Of a stretch of 64,000 bases of DNA, positions 1 to 12,304 are shown piece by piece; the stretch's first letter is position 1, and each line of letters starts with the position of its first letter. The position numbers and the translations under genes are program-made. The notes under the pieces were generated by a model. That model was not told the origin of the DNA and did no database searches. It saw only the letters and a list, made by a program, of their open reading frames with translations. This stretch comes from Symbiodinium microadriaticum (lineage: Eukaryota > Sar > Dinophyceae > Suessiales > Symbiodiniaceae): the NCBI GenBank assembly GCA_001939145.1, contig LSRX01000077.1:1-64000 (forward strand), given 5' to 3'.

Positions 1-70
1 ACCACCACCACCACCACCACCACCACCACCACCATACTACTACTACGACAACTACTACGACTACTACTAG

Positions 71-117
<47 letters not shown>

Positions 118-133
118 ATACTAGTACTACTAT

Positions 134-177
<44 letters not shown>

Positions 178-185
178 TTACTACG

Positions 186-228
<43 letters not shown>

Positions 229-318
229 CTGCTGCTGCTGCTGCTGCTGCTACTACTGCGACGACGACGACTACTACTAGGACTGCTGCCACCACCACCA
301 CCACGGCGACGACGACGC
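1..318. repeat. trinucleotide microsatellite block
   Basis: The window opens with a continuous block of trinucleotide repeats. ACC units (1-33) pass into long ACT/TAC runs with interspersed ACG units, then GCT units near 230-250, then ACG/GAC and CAC units to about 318. The motif changes are gradual, as in an old, mutating microsatellite. No coding role is apparent. The block may continue beyond the left edge of the window. Confidence 0.95.
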
Positions 319-3300
319 CCATTGCTCCACTATTTGACCACCACGAGGACTACCACTTCTGGTACGACTACGCCTGCAACCATTTCATAAGGACGACGTC
401 GGCTACCACCGCTACTACGACGACATACGGCGAATATTCCTCGTGTTACTACTCTTATGACAACGACGACCACATATTTTCTTTTTAAGTACCACTAGTA
501 CCACCTTTTCCCTGGCCTCAAATAAAAGTAGCATTTTTTTTTCTCGGACCTTTTTCCGGCTGCAAAAGGTGCCTGAGCTCAAGAGGCTAGGGCAACAGAC
601 AGCTAGCTACCGGTAACCTACGGTTACGGTGTAAACAATTTTTGTCCGCACGACCTCCTTGCAACAACACGGGGGGTATTTTTGGGACCATTTGGGACTT
701 TTTTGCCCAAACCTGCGAAGAACGCGCGTGCCGAACGCATACTGCACAGATCTGCACAGATGGCGAATCACCGTACGGTACTGCCATGACCAATTTGGCA
801 GGGCTGTCGCCTTGGGTTTGAGCTTGTGCACGGGGTTCGCGCTGCTTTGGATACCGGTCAAAAGCATATGGTTGACCCGACTAATATACGTCTTGATGCT
901 CCCACACCCGGATGCTGCTTAAAATGCAGCTTGGAATCAAGCCGGTGCCGTTAGCCGTTAGTTTCCACCGATTGGTCAAATCGCCGCAAGAGTCCAGGCA
1001 CCATCTTCGAAGTATTCTTCCGAACGATTCTGAACCCTGAAGGTTCGCAGTGTTGCCTCGTGGGTGCCGACACCAATGTGCCGCCTGCGGCAGGGAGTTG
1101 ACCGTGTGATACAGAGTGCTTCTGCCGATGCGTTTATAAGGCTTGATTATGACTATGAATTCGATTGATGCCCGGCGCTCACGTCAAACAAGCGCTCGAA
1201 GAAAACCGCGACTTCGCACTTTAGCTCTTTCAAACCACTTCCCTCGCCGCTTTGTTGCGAGCTCTCCAAGCCCCTGTTGCAGCAATAGGGGCAGCCTGTA
1301 CACTTCCAACAAATATGAACAAATCACTGATGACTTCCATGACGGAATCCTCATGGCCCTCATGACATCCATGCCGCTCATGGCCTCCACGGCCCTCATG
1401 TCCCTCATGCGCATCATGGCCATCACAACGGCGGCTGTCCCCACCATGCCCCGCGTGGGCGCCACGTGAATCGTCTCGTTTTAATTTGTGGCGGCGGGCG
1501 ACGTGATAAGCAAAAGGACCAAACAATCCAATTGTGCCGCTCCTGGAGCTCAGTGGCTCCGTTGGGGCGTTCGTGCTGACGTGTCCATAATGCGCTGTAG
1601 TCCGCATTGTTCGCGGCAAAGGGCGGCGTGCCGCTCACCAAGGCAAGTTTACTGGACATGATCACACCACTGCCCTACTTGATCATGATGGTGGTGGTCG
1701 TGGTGCAGGGGGAGGCCTGCAATTCCAAATGGGATGCTGCTGCAATGAGCGGCGCGACCAAAACTGTGTATTCGGCGAGCTGCAGCACCCCGCGCCAAGC
1801 GGTTCACTTCAATTCGGCTGCCATCTTGCTTGACAGGGTCGACACTAAGGTCGCGCACCAACAGACCGACGGCGACAGATGCACCAGCTTCGCTGCAAAC
1901 GGACCGCAGCTCGCTCGAGCGGCGCACCAGGTGCAGCACCAGGTGCAGGAAGCTGGGTGGTTTCCAACAATGACAATGTGAGTACGCGAAGATACGAAAA
2001 CAGTATCTTTTTTCTCACGAACCTTCGCAACTGCCCAACGAACGGCGGACTAGCTAGGGTCACTGCAGAGTATTGACTAGTCTACTCTACGGACCACGGG
2101 CTACCCGGCACTCCCACGTTGGGTTCGATTCGGCACTAGTGGGCCCGGGGCTGGTGGAGCAACATGTCCGATACAGCAGCGGGCGCAGCCATAAGCCTCA
2201 GGCCAAAGCTGGGGACTGCCTGCTACACTACACAGCTACTGACAGGATGCCCCACCCACACCTCGCCCAGCTAACGGACGCTGCTGCGAAGACAGCGTGC
2301 AGAGCCCGCTGGGCTTTCAGCCTCGCCAGTTCCCGCGCGAAAAAGCACACCTGCTCGTTCGCCCCGCGAGAGCTCTGGGTAGTACAGTAGGTAGCGAGCT
2401 TGCGGCGCTCGGCCACCCTCGGCCACCTGATCTCTGCTTCATATGGTTGCGTGTGTCCTGTTCGTCTCAATTGAGACACAATCCCACTCAGTCGCGCCAT
2501 TTGTCAACAACAAGCACATGGGAGCCCTCGCCAGCTCCTTGCTCGAGCTCCCCCTCGACACTGTCGCCTCTGCTGCCGGCGAGCCGGCTTTGCACGAGGT
2601 CCTGCAGGGCCCCCAGCCGCCTCCCTGCGAGGGCCTGAGCTCCCGACTGCCGGCGCAAGCGTAGGCTGTAGCAGCACTGGGACCGCGCTCGCACTGGGAG
2701 TAACAAGTGCGCGAGGGGAAAAAGACCAATGTAGACACCATGTTTTTCTTCATAATTCGTGCCAGTGGGGTTTCGATGGATCGATCGGCCAAGGAATGCG
2801 ACAACGGAAGGCTGCCATGATGCAATATGTTGGATTTGCAGAATTTGCGTGCGGCCAGCATCGCAGGACATGACTGCTTTGACGGTTGTAGGAAATCTGA
2901 AGTGGTTTCGCCTTGGCGTAATCGCCGCCGTCATTATGCAACTGAGGCTATGAAAGATTGCTCAGCATCCCATCGGCTTGCCGATACGCCTTCCTTATGG
3001 CGCAGCACCCTCGCCTAGGCTCGGGTTTAAACGAAATCCGTGTCCTCAAGGGGCGGATACATTGCATCGTATTGCTGGTGTCCGGTTTACAATCTGCTAT
3101 GCATTTCCAGTCATCAATGCCCACGTCAGCAGCACTGTATGGACGCAGGCAAGGACAGTCCTGCACGGATTCTTGGTCCGGAATCGAAGAAACTCTGCAG
3201 GCTGCGACTCGGCACAAAAAGTCGTGCAAGTGTTTTGGTTTTTGGTCATGTTGCAGTGTAGCTGCATCCATCTTGTGAGGAGGCAGCCGTGAGCCATGGC

Positions 3301-4289
3301 ATGTTGTCCCGGTGCATCGAGGTTTTGCTTTCTACATGTTCCGTTTTTGCAACGATGTCCTGACAGTATGCTAAACGATTGTCGAGTTGCTAGAACCCAT
3401 AAGTCTTCCGCCATGTTCCTGCGTGGTACCTGAGGATCTTCGACTTCTTAGAGTGCTCCGATCCCGCTTATGTGAAGAGCTTGCCGCATGCTTGCACTTT
3501 TAGCGCAGACGTTCGGGTTGTTCAAAAAGAAAAGGTTGTGCCAGAAACCAGAACAAGATCGATCCGTCGCATCATGATGATCAGGAAGCAGAATAACGAG
3601 TAACGAGCAAGTCCACAAACATCATGGCCGAGCTTTTAAACAATTATTACAAGATGGTTGGCGGCACAACTTGTTTTATCAGTGTGTTATCCTTCCTTCC
3701 TGCGTGCCTCTTCAGCCAGCCAGTACAATAGATTTGCTTAGTCCGTACAGTATGTGGTTTAACAAAGCTCGAAGTGTTCGTTGGCACACACAATACAAGC
3801 CCATGCTGAGAAAAGCACGAGCTTGGTTGAAAAATCGCGGCGAAACAAAATTTGGGAGTTGTCCGCGTTCGGTTTTGGAAGCAGATGCACGGAAGCAAGG
3901 AAGCAGAGTCGGTTAAACCATAAACCCAGAGTTGGCCCATGATGAGCTCGGGTTGTGTTGAGCATGCGGGGTCGATGGCTTGTGCTTTGCACTCAAGCCT
4001 CGGTTTTCGGGTTTCAATGCACGGAGTCCGTGTGAAAGGGAGCGAGACAGGGAGAGAGTGTGCGCGTTTAGGGTTTATAGTCTTTTATAGCATCAGTCGC
4101 AATAGGCCTGGATGCAGGACGGTTTCAGGGAGGGAAAGCAAGATGTGAGAGAGCTCGCTGAACGCAAGCCAGAAGAAGAGAAGGCAGTAGAGACAGTGAG
4201 AGCGGAAAGGGCTTCTTGGTTTACAAACCAAAAACAGACGTTTGTGGCGTCCTGTTGTGATTCAGTAATCGAGCTTCACGAAATTCAAG
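319..4289. other. unassigned DNA without telomere-like motifs
   Basis: About 4 kb in which I recognise no gene. Many short frames overlap on both strands (longest about 148 codons, minus strand near 2488-2934), but none shows a known motif and frames of this size are expected by chance. Unlike nearly all DNA to its right, this stretch has essentially no CCCTAAA/TTTAGGG motifs, so it may have a different origin or be a gene-proximal region whose genes I cannot identify. Confidence 0.6.
1345..1430. repeat. degenerate CTCATGGCC-type short tandem repeat
   Basis: About 85 bases made of loosely repeated 9-15 base units around CTCATG and CATGGCC. In one plus-strand frame the repeat reads as a Met/Leu/Ala-rich string, which I treat as a by-product of the repeat rather than as a protein. 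Confidence 0.55.
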
Positions 4290-4368
4290 GATCGTGTGGC
4301 ACTGGCCGGAGAGCAAGACTACCTACGAGGGTGAGATCCCCTTGAATCACGACGAACAGGTGGAGGAG
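4290..4368 (+). CDS. candidate exon, unknown protein
   Basis: An open stretch follows AAG|G (AG at 4288-4289) and ends before GTCGCG at 4369. It has 26 codons and reads VWHWPESKTTYEGEIPLNHD in its first part, then EQVEE. The composition is protein-like. A 45-base interval with GT and CAG ends (4369-4413, pyrimidine-rich before CAG) separates it from the next open stretch in the same phase. No family recognised. A chance frame cannot be excluded. Confidence 0.3.
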
Positions 4369-4413
4369 GTCGCGTAGGTTTGTTTCTTTGTAATTCTAAA
4401 CTCCCAACCGCAG

Positions 4414-4450
4414 CTGCGCAAGGATGACATGACATGCACAACCCGAGAAT
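4414..4450 (+). CDS. candidate short exon, unknown protein
   Basis: Follows a pyrimidine-containing stretch ending in CAG (4411-4413) and runs to a possible GT donor at 4451. It encodes LRKDDMTCTTRE. Joined in phase to the preceding candidate exon it continues an acidic, charged segment. It is very short, so the support is mainly the matching phase and splice-like ends. Confidence 0.22.
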
Positions 4451-4542
4451 GTGCGCTAAACCCCACGACCTGAACGGTAAGGTTCAGAGGGGGCTCGGGA
4501 ACCCAGGTTTTATTCATGAGGATTTGAAAGGGCCCAATTTAG

Positions 4543-4650
4543 GATTCGGCCGATATCATTGTGAGAGCCTGTGCAAGCATTCACGTTGAACTCCTTTACA
4601 TCGAACTTTTGCTTCGGGAAGCTTCCAGGCCCAGGGCATCCCATGCGCAA
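4543..4650 (+). CDS. candidate exon, helical segment of unknown protein
   Basis: Exactly 36 codons between an AG|G acceptor-like site (4541-4542) and GT (4651), phase 0 at both ends. The translation contains DSADIIVRACASIHVELLYI followed by ELLLREASRP, an amphipathic-helix-like composition. Same strand as the two candidates just upstream, so they could belong to one split gene. No family recognised. Confidence 0.27.
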
Positions 4651-5570
4651 GTCCAGACGTAAGAATGCGAAACGAGCGACGATATCCCTTGTTAGTCCCT
4701 CTATACTTCCACGCCCTTGAACCCGGAGCCCAACCCACGGCCTTGTACCTCATGACCTGAAACCTCAGTCCATGTCGGTGTTACTGTTTGAGTTGAGGTT
4801 TTCCCAGAGCCTGCGCTACCGTTGAATTCGCCAATGTAATGGGGCCCAAACTAAGGGTTCGTTATTACTTAAGAGGATTATCCAGAATGGAATGGTGTGA
4901 GCGGCGAGTTTTCAATGTTGTTTCGGTCTAGGGTTAAGAGCTTAAGGCGCAGCTCAGCTCCTACTGTGAAGCCTTGTGTGCGGTCCGAGAATCCTACAAC
5001 CACGAACCCTAAATGGTTAAGCCGCTTATGCACAGGTCTTGAATCCGGCCATCGATTATCCCAAATCCTAAACCTGAGAAGCATGTAGAACGTCTTAACT
5101 CCCCTCACCCACCATGGAACCCATATTGTAAGGAATCCGTGTTTTGTTATTCCCTTCCGAAGGCGAGGGCGAGTCCAGCATTTGCGGGTGCAAACCCTGA
5201 ATTTAAACCCTCTGTCCCGAATCGTACGCCCAACCCCCCAACGCTAAACCCAAGGCCCCAAACCCCTGACCCCCCCAACTACCCTGTACCATGCCTTAAA
5301 GGACCATAGGGCCTCTATGAAGGGGCACATACCTGGGGGGTCCTGGAAGGTTCGAGAGTTGGTTTTGAACCACATTGCAACTTGGCAGCCCCAGTTTAGG
5401 GTTTTTACGGTCGAAGTGGCATTTCAGAATTTTGCATGCTGAGGCTTCGAGGCGCCAGAGCCGGGCGCTAGAAGCCTACGGCTTAATGTCGAAACCTGAT
5501 TAGGTCTAGGGTTCCTTTACAGGGTCCTATAGGGGTACAAGAAGGGTAATATATAAGGGTTTAGGGGTTT

Positions 5571-5682
5571 AGTGTAGGAGCCTGATTAAGCAACCCTGGG
5601 TTCCTGTTGGGGTTCTTTATATACATGATCCCTGCTATTTTGGGGTCAAAGGGCCAGGGTCTCTTAAGCAGGTTCCTAGACT
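5571..5682. mobile_element. MITE-like element, family GTGTAGGA (copy 1)
   Basis: Terminal inverted repeats of 29 bp (5571-5599 and 5654-5682) match at 24 positions when one is reverse-complemented. The left end begins AGTGTAGGAGCCTGATTAAG. The 54-base interior has no coding capacity. A second copy at 13388-13496 has perfect terminal repeats, so this is a dispersed family. Non-autonomous; I see no matching transposase in the window. Confidence 0.7.
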
Positions 5683-6152
5683 AGGACGTTTAGGGCTAGG
5701 GTTTAGGGCTTTTGGGGTGTTTTTTGGGGCAGGTTTAGAGTTTCAATGCAAAGGGGGGTTCACCCCAAGCCTCTGCGGTTGTTGAGGCTATGCGCACTTT
5801 AGGGTTTATGGTTTTTGAGGGGTCGGTTTCCAAATGCACCTTGGGGCGAGGTGAACTCTTCAACCGAAAAGTCGGAAACCCGTAGCCCTAAAACCTCGAA
5901 GGCCCAAACCTTGAGTCCGAAATCCTCAGCCCCAAACCCTCAATCCCGTTCGTTTGTATGAAGGCCGTGGAGGGTCGAAGTGCTGCGCATGTTTTCCAGG
6001 TGCAAACCTCGATCAGCACCCGAAAATCCGTAGACCCAAAGCCTCACAACATCCACAACTTAACACCAAACTCGAAACCCGGAAGTCGGAAGTTCCTGAG
6101 CCCTCCCCTGGATTGTCCGAGTTAGCGCCGAAACCCAAAAACCGGAGCTAAG

Positions 6153-6299
6153 GACATCATCCACAGCTGGAAGAGGCCGAAGGATGGCCTGCGCGATGAG
6201 CGCAGCGATTTCGAGACGAGGGAAGAAGGGCGGAAGCCAGGACGTATTCAGCAAGACCCGAGCCCCAAGGCAAAACAGAAAACAGAGACTAGAGTTACA
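6153..6299 (+). CDS. candidate exon, highly charged segment
   Basis: Exactly 49 codons between AAG|G (AG at 6151-6152) and a GT donor-like GTGGGTATTG at 6300, phase 0 at both ends. The translation includes DIIHSWKRPKDGLRDERSDF then ETREEGRKPG, rich in Lys, Arg, Glu and Asp. A different frame is also open over part of it (6184-6519), so this is not certain. No family recognised. A CAC/CAA microsatellite follows at 6360. Confidence 0.32.
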
Positions 6300-6359
6300 G
6301 TGGGTATTGCTAGTAATGAGTGTTAGTAGTACCAGTGGCAGCAACAGCAACAGCCCACA

Positions 6360-6415
6360 GCACCACCACCACCGCCGCCACCACCACCACCACCACCAAC
6401 AACAACAACAACCGA
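6360..6415. repeat. CAC/CAA trinucleotide microsatellite
   Basis: About 55 bases of CAC units with a few CGC interruptions passing into CAA/ACA units. It would encode poly-His then poly-Gln/Asn or poly-Thr in different plus-strand frames. I treat it as a microsatellite. Confidence 0.85.
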
Positions 6416-7261
6416 CCGACCAGCAAACCCAGCAATATCTCCCGATGTACCAGTCAACAGACCAAGCAAGCAAGCAACCAACTAACCCCACTCCAGAAAA
6501 GACGTTGGGAAGATTGTAACCGCCCCCGGGACCCTCGAAAGCCTACAATGCACGCAAAAGTCAGCCGTAGCTGGTCGGAGTGCGCCTTCTGACCGTTGGA
6601 GAGTTGCGATGGGAAACCTAGAATTTTCCGAAACTTTTACCGATTTTTTTTGGCGGTGGGGTAGAGAGACAGTGTCACAAGAACACCGGAGCACAAGGCT
6701 TTTTGCGCCAAAGCCTTGAAGCCTGGGTGGGCTCCATGACTTTTCATCAAAAGTCGTGCTAGCATGCTACACCCGTTCCCCAAGACCCTTCAGGCACTAA
6801 AGCCACATATAACATCAATGTGTTCGGACGACTTGGGGGCTTGGTGGTGATTTTCGCGTATCCACCGAGGTTGCCGAGGAGGTTAGGTACTGGAATTAAT
6901 TTAGTAAGTATCTACCCAACCTCTCGACTTTGTGGTGTATTGGGTACAACCGTTTTTGGTTCAGAAGTTAACCGCTCAAGACTGTAAGGGCCCTGCTATT
7001 ACAGTTTCTTTTGGGAGCCGTTGGCCAAGGAAGAGCTCGAAGCACGAGACCTCCGAGGGAGAAGGCCGCACAATGAATTATCGGGTAGTTCTTTTGGACG
7101 TGGGAGGCTTCTTTTTGACAGTCTTATTTACTCCAGGGCTTAGATTTTATTCTGGAGGTTTACGTCTACTCTGGGCACTATCAGGTAAGAAAGGGAGGGG
7201 CCTTTCGGTGCATCGATGGAAAACTACAGCCCCAAACGGAAACCATCCCGAAACGAACAGC

Positions 7262-7330
7262 CCTCTACGCGAAACCCTAAACCCTAAACGTAGCGTGGGA
7301 GTGTGTGAGTCGAAACCCTAAACCCCCCCC
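7262..7330. repeat. CCCTAAA-type telomere-like tract
   Basis: Two or more head-to-tail AAACCCT units, then a short unique piece with GTGTGTGAGTCG, then again AAACCCTAAACCC running into a C-rich tail. It sits on the 5' side of the candidate exon at 7390. Confidence 0.8.
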
Positions 7331-7389
7331 CTCCCCTACCCCAACGCCAGATCCCAAGCTGAAGCCCTACGTTAGACTTGTCGAGGCAG

Positions 7390-7459
7390 CGACCAGAAGC
7401 AGAAGATGTGGGTCTTCCTGGACATGCGCACGGTCACTGGGTTTGCCATACTTGGAGAT
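7390..7459 (+). CDS. candidate exon, unknown protein
   Basis: Follows GAGGCAG (AG at 7388-7389) and runs to GTTAGGGCAGGG at 7460. The translation is DQKQKMWVFLDMRTVTGFAI then LGD. A CCCTAAA-rich tract lies upstream and a TTAGGG-rich tract begins at the donor. Hydrophobic and charged residues are mixed as in a folded domain, but no family is recognised. Confidence 0.3.
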
Positions 7460-8536
7460 GTTAGGGCAGGGCGTAGGGCCTTAGGGGTGTTGTAGGTTAC
7501 TTAGGGTTTAGGGCGGCTGAGGAGAACAACCCTGGCACTGCCTCTTCGCAGCTCTCGAGTCTAGAGTTCTGTTCTCAAAGGGTGCCGCACTGGTTGGAGA
7601 GCCCTAAACGCTTAACCCGTAGCTTGAAACCCTACACCCTATGCCGCCTTGGCTTCGTGTTTGTCCAGGCAGGCCAGGGAAAGCAGCTGAGACCGATAGC
7701 TTCTGTGTCCGAGGCATTTTGGGTTTGGGTTGGGAAGGGACTGCGGTTTCTAGGTGTCTAGTCTGGGAGTGCGTGTTGGTCGCGGGGTTTGGGTTCTGGA
7801 GCATAAAGCCTAAACGCTTGAAGAATCTACAGGGTCGGACCCGAAGCGTTCAAGGCTTTAATATAGGAGCCCTCGACGCCGGAAGCATGAGTAGACAGCC
7901 TTACATCCAAAGGCCTTGACCCTTAGCCCGCCCCTGGTCCTGCTCTCTCTAACTCTCTCTCTCGAATTTCCCTGCGGTGCGACGTTGTCTGCTGGGCGGG
8001 TGGTAGTAAATGCACAACACAAGTCCCTAGACCCTGCTGTAAGTGCCACAGTCCAGGCAGTCAGTCCAATGATCCAAAACCCTAGACCTAGCCTTGAAAC
8101 ATCTTGAAACCCTAGACAGTTGTCTATGCTGTTGAAGGTTGGTGCAAATTGAGCTGTACAGCTTTTACCCCGAAGTCTAGGCCCTCGGCCCTCGTATAGC
8201 TTGACATTGGACTGATGCAGAGAACCCCCTATGCCCCATTGTCTCAGCCCTGCCTTAAACTACTAAACCTACTTTTTCGTAGGATCTTATTAGAGGCTAA
8301 ACTAAAATCTAGAACATACAGCGAAACGTAGGCTTTGGGCAGTGCAAGCTAGGCCCCAAACCCTAAAACCCTGGAGCTGAAGCCTGGCGCTGAGGACACG
8401 CAGGAGGGCAACCTCGACATGAAAACGGTGAACGATGCATGGCGTTGATAGGTAGCTTTCTAAGTTAGGGTCCCTTTTAGGGTTCCCTAAAGGGATCTAT
8501 AAGGGCTTCTATAAGGGTACTATAGGGGTTCGGTAT

Positions 8537-8637
8537 GGGCAGTTTTCTAAATCAGGGTCCCGTTTGGGATCCTTTTTATAAGGGTGTCGTACTATATGGG
8601 GGACCTAAACCCTAAATCCTAATTTAGAGGACTACCC
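8537..8637. mobile_element. MITE-like element, family GGGYAGTTYTCTAAAT (copy A)
   Basis: A 101-bp element whose ends are inverted copies: left GGGCAGTTTTCTAAATCAGG, right (reverse complement) GGGTAGTCCTCTAAATTAGG, 16 of 20 matching. Two related elements lie at 19495-19594 and 36873-36975, sharing termini and the internal TAGTACGGCAC-like / ACCCTTATAA-like segment. Non-autonomous. Confidence 0.7.
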
Positions 8638-9034
8638 ATAGGTTTTCAAGATTTAGGGTGGAGGATTCAGGGAGGATTTCTGCAGTGGGTTAGGGGAGTG
8701 TGTGTTTGGCTAGACCGGGCTCAACGAGGCCTGTCGCAACAAAAATCGAGGATTTCAGAAGGAGTCGATTAGGCTTCTGAAGTGGTTCAGGCATTTTGGA
8801 TTCAGGACTTGGGTTCTAAGGTCTGGGGCTCGGGTTCGGGCGTTGGGGTGGTTGAGGGTGTTACAGTCTAGGATGCGAGAATGTGGTTGTCTGGCCGGCC
8901 AGCGTGTGTGAGAAGGTAAAGCCTGGAAGCCGCAACACATTGAGGTGCGCACGCACAAAGATCCGCATGGGTTTAGGGCAGTTTACGATTATATTCAGCA
9001 TCGTTTTGAAGGATCTCGAAACTGTCTTGGCATT

Positions 9035-9080
9035 CGAGCCCTAAACCTTGAACCCTATGCCCTAAACCCTAAACCGTAAG
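9035..9080. repeat. CCCTAAA-type telomere-like tract
   Basis: Degenerate CCCTAAA units (CCTTGAA and CCCTATG variants) ending in two perfect units. It lies about 50 bases upstream of the candidate exon at 9133. Confidence 0.8.
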
Positions 9081-9132
9081 CATTTCTTAGAAGAGGTCAT
9101 CATTCAACCCACAACGTTTGTTGCGGCTCAAG

Positions 9133-9265
9133 GAGATGAAATGGTTCAATGGAGGCCTGCGCCACTCGGCTCCACAGCACCGGTGGTACCCACAGAGCTC
9201 TTAAGCAAGGAGGATCTCAGAAACTACAAATACAATACAGTGTCGGTGCAGCGGTCTTTAGCGGG
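9133..9265 (+). CDS. candidate exon, unknown protein
   Basis: Open frame after AAG|G (AG at 9131-9132), containing an ATG at 9141 and running to a possible GT at 9266. It reads DEMVQWRPAPLGSTAPVVPT then ELLSKEDLRNYKYNTVSVQR. The frame stays open to 9332. CCCTAAA-rich DNA lies upstream and TTTAGGG-rich DNA downstream (9461). Proline-rich then helical. Family not recognised; the exact ends are uncertain. Confidence 0.32.
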
Positions 9266-9460
9266 GTCTTGCCTTGTTGTAAACCCCCAGGCCCTAAGCT
9301 CTAAAATGCTGCTAGCTTCAGTGATTCCCTAGAAATCCTCGGGGGGCGTGGAGCATCGCTTGTTCGCTTTTGAAACGGGGCTTGGATAGGGAAAACTGCC
9401 GTATGCGTCTAAAACCCCACAAAGGTGGTCCAAAATGGCCGGACGTTCATTTCAAGACCG

Positions 9461-9503
9461 TTGGGTTAGAGTTTAGGGTTTAGGGTTCAGGGTTTAGGGT
9501 TGA
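9461..9503. repeat. TTTAGGG-type telomere-like tract
   Basis: About five degenerate TTTAGGG units (including GTTAGAG and TTCAGGG variants). Orientation is opposite to the tract at 9035. Confidence 0.85.
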
Positions 9504-9899
9504 GGTTGCACACAATCCAAGCCCATGCTGAAAAAGGGTTGAGGTTGCATGCGCAAATAAGTGCATTTCATGTCAGGTACTGGTAGACCGGGCAACCTTC
9601 TATGTCTAGGGCAGCTTGCGGGGTACTTGCTAGAAACCTCTTGAAACAACAGGGTAGTCCCTTATCCTTAAGAAAAAGCAAGTGCCGTCTCCTGGCTTCA
9701 ACTGAGTGCTTGGATCTGTGGGCTTCATAAGTTTGTTGCAAGTACACGCTTTCGGGTAAGCCCGCCTAAAGCTCGACTTTACAACCGACTTACAACAAAC
9801 CCAAAACATTTAGCGTAAGCCCTTATAAACCTTAAGCCCTAAACCCTTGAATGGAGAGCTCGGGATCTGAACTCTTTATGCCAGGTTAGAACTTGAAAG

Positions 9900-12180
9900 G
9901 CCTTTTATCGGATTTTGCCAGCGTGTGCCAGGACATAGGTTTAAACCAGTTTGCATCCGGGTTCAACGTAGGTCAAACCTTATGCCCCAAGATCGAATCC
10001 CCCATTGACTCATCCCAGCGACGGTGGTCTAAGATTAGGGTTTAGGGTGTAGGGTTTGGCGGCTTCTTTCCCAGGTACTGGTCTCATCGCCAAGGAGCAG
10101 CAGCTTGCGTAGAGCCGCACTGGGCCGGCCGACTGGTGGGTTGTTACTAGGGGGTTCTTGTTCAAGATCCTTTGCTCATCTTTGCTCTAAGCCTAGAGAC
10201 GTGCAAACTTCGATGTTCTAGGTTCTAGGTGCCACCTGAACCTGACATGTTACACTCTCAGCCCCGCAGCCATCCATGCGAGATTTTAAGCACTGGCTTG
10301 AGCTTTGGTAGTTGGGTAACTCCAGTGCAGGAGCAACTTGCGCTGCTCCCGTGGTTCCCCAATCATGCGCTGTTGGTGTAACTCGGCTGCACGCAGCGTA
10401 GATAACTCAGATCTGGGGCTTTTCATTCAGCGTTCCTTCATGGCTTGGGATTTTTGTGGATGTGCTTGAGGATTTCTCTGTTGCCCCGGTGATTCAATGC
10501 ACTTTGTTTTGCAGGCTTGTGCCCGTGATAGCAAAATATATGTGCACCTCAAGCCCTGGCCCTAGCCTCAGCCCAGCCCTGTATCCGGCCGGCAACCTTC
10601 AGCTCACGCCTTGAAGCAGGGATGTTGAGGGTGGTGAAGGCGTTTAACTGTTTAACTCTCGGAGAAAGATGCAAATTGAAATGGACCTCCTCCCAAGAGC
10701 CGCCATGGCCGGCGTAACTTGTTTTGATAGGGGTCGTTTGCAAGGACGCTGGCCCAGGGGTAGCTAGGATTTACAGGCTACCAGCAAATCCTACGGGCAG
10801 AGACCTCGCAACCCAAACAAGGGACGAACCCCCAAAGATCCCCAAAAGCCAACACCTAAGGACCTAGAGCCTCAAAGATCTCGAAAGCTAAAGTTTCACA
10901 TATGTGGCTGTTCTACTGTTGGTTTGGAGGTTTTCTTCCCCATGTGAGAGACGAGGCTTCATGTTCCCAGTGATCGACTCGTTCCCGTTATTTCCCCCGG
11001 CTGTGCCCCGCTGTGAGTGCCGAAAGCCCAAAACAACCAGCTGCTGCTTCCTCAAAGCAGGTTTCGGCCCGACCTGTTCCGATCTAAATCAAAGAGCCCA
11101 AGCCCCAGGCCCGGAATCGAAAGCCGTGAATCCTGAGCCCACACCTGCAGCCTGACAGCAGGCTCAAGTACACGGTGCACCGGGACGAAAGGCGAAGGAA
11201 AGTCAGCAAGGAGGCAGCTTGCTCGTGGTCTTTGGGGGGTCAGGTCTAATAGCTGAGTAGCATGCCTCTAGCATTCTTGCACCGGTTTGGGTGTATAGGA
11301 GCCTGCAGCAATTCAAGCATGAGCTTTTTGTGCCAGAGAACTCAGCAACTAGGCTAAGGTTTCCGGCTCAGTTTGAGCTTAAAAGTGGTGCAAAAGGAGG
11401 CCTTGAAGCATGAGAAGCGGATTGGAAGCACTGCTTAAGGGTCCAGGGTTTAGGACGCTGCAGAGTTTGGGGCTGAGGGGTTTAGGGAAGGGTTCAGGGT
11501 TAGGATGGTTACTGTAAGGCTTTGGTGTGCAAGCATAGGGTTTATTTAGCCTGTAAGTTTTAGGACGGTTTTAAGGGGGCAGGATGTAAGGTCTTGCAAT
11601 GTACTACGTAGATCGTCGTGGTCCGGCACCGGCCCTGCGACATGTTCACAAGCTGAGTGCCCAGAGCAACATCCCGACGCACTTAACCTGTGTTCGGCAC
11701 CCTGGGACTACTCAGAAGAGCGACCGAAGCAACATCATCAACCCTAAAGCCGCGATAGTAAATCCTTGTGGTCTTTAGTGTAAGAATACAACGTAATACA
11801 ATACTCAACTTCAAAATCCTTTTCTATCTTTGAGGGCCCCTATACTTTGTTTCTGACTCTGAAGTTCACGGTACTAAGTAAGTCGGTTGTAGCTAAATCT
11901 TGCTACGCGACTTACGAAGTCCCTGATAAACAGAGGACAGAATTCACTTCCCTGGACCTGATCTCCTAAACCCGAAACCCTATTCCTAAACCGTAAACCC
12001 GAAAAAGGAGGCTTCACCATGCTTTCACGCCGACTATGCCCGACAGACCTTGCCTGGATTGTCCGAGTTGTCGGAGTGTAAACCAGCAATCCCTAAACCC
12101 TAAACCCTCAAACCCAAAATCCAGGCGACCCGAAGCCCTCGATCGTCGACACCCCACCCCCGACCATCCTAAACTAGGGT
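9900..12180. other. degenerate telomere-like intergenic or intronic DNA
   Basis: No secure gene. Scattered single CCCTAAA/TTTAGGG units, a G-rich run at 11440-11560, and a head-to-head arrangement at 12086-12196 (CCCTAAA units, then about 60 bases, then TTTAGGG units). Short open stretches that could be exons occur near 11160-11250 and 11610-11730 (+) but lack enough support to annotate separately. Confidence 0.5.
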
Positions 12181-12209
12181 GTAGGGTTTAGGGTAAGCCT
12201 AAACCGCAG

Positions 12210-12304
12210 ACCCACACAACCTGCCCCTTTGGAGGTGATTGCTCCTCCAGGCCTGGTGGAGACTCAGGAGGAGCCGCGGGTTGGATCATGGCGTCCTCCG
12301 ATTT
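12210..12304 (+). CDS. candidate exon, proline/glutamate-rich
   Basis: Follows AAACCGCAG (AG at 12208-12209). The frame reads TQPAPLEVIAPPGLVETQEE then PRVGSWRPP, ending near a GT at 12305. Low-complexity but protein-like. A 176-codon frame on the opposite strand (12188-12718) overlaps it and could be an alternative; neither shows a known motif. Confidence 0.25.

Noticed and set aside
2105-2150. GGGTTCGATTCGG, resembling a tRNA T-arm
   Set aside because: No matching acceptor stem, D-arm or anticodon arm could be laid out around it.
2439-2934. Overlapping 140- and 148-codon minus-strand frames and several plus-strand frames
   Set aside because: Multiple frames open over the same DNA with no known motif; GC content and chance explain them.
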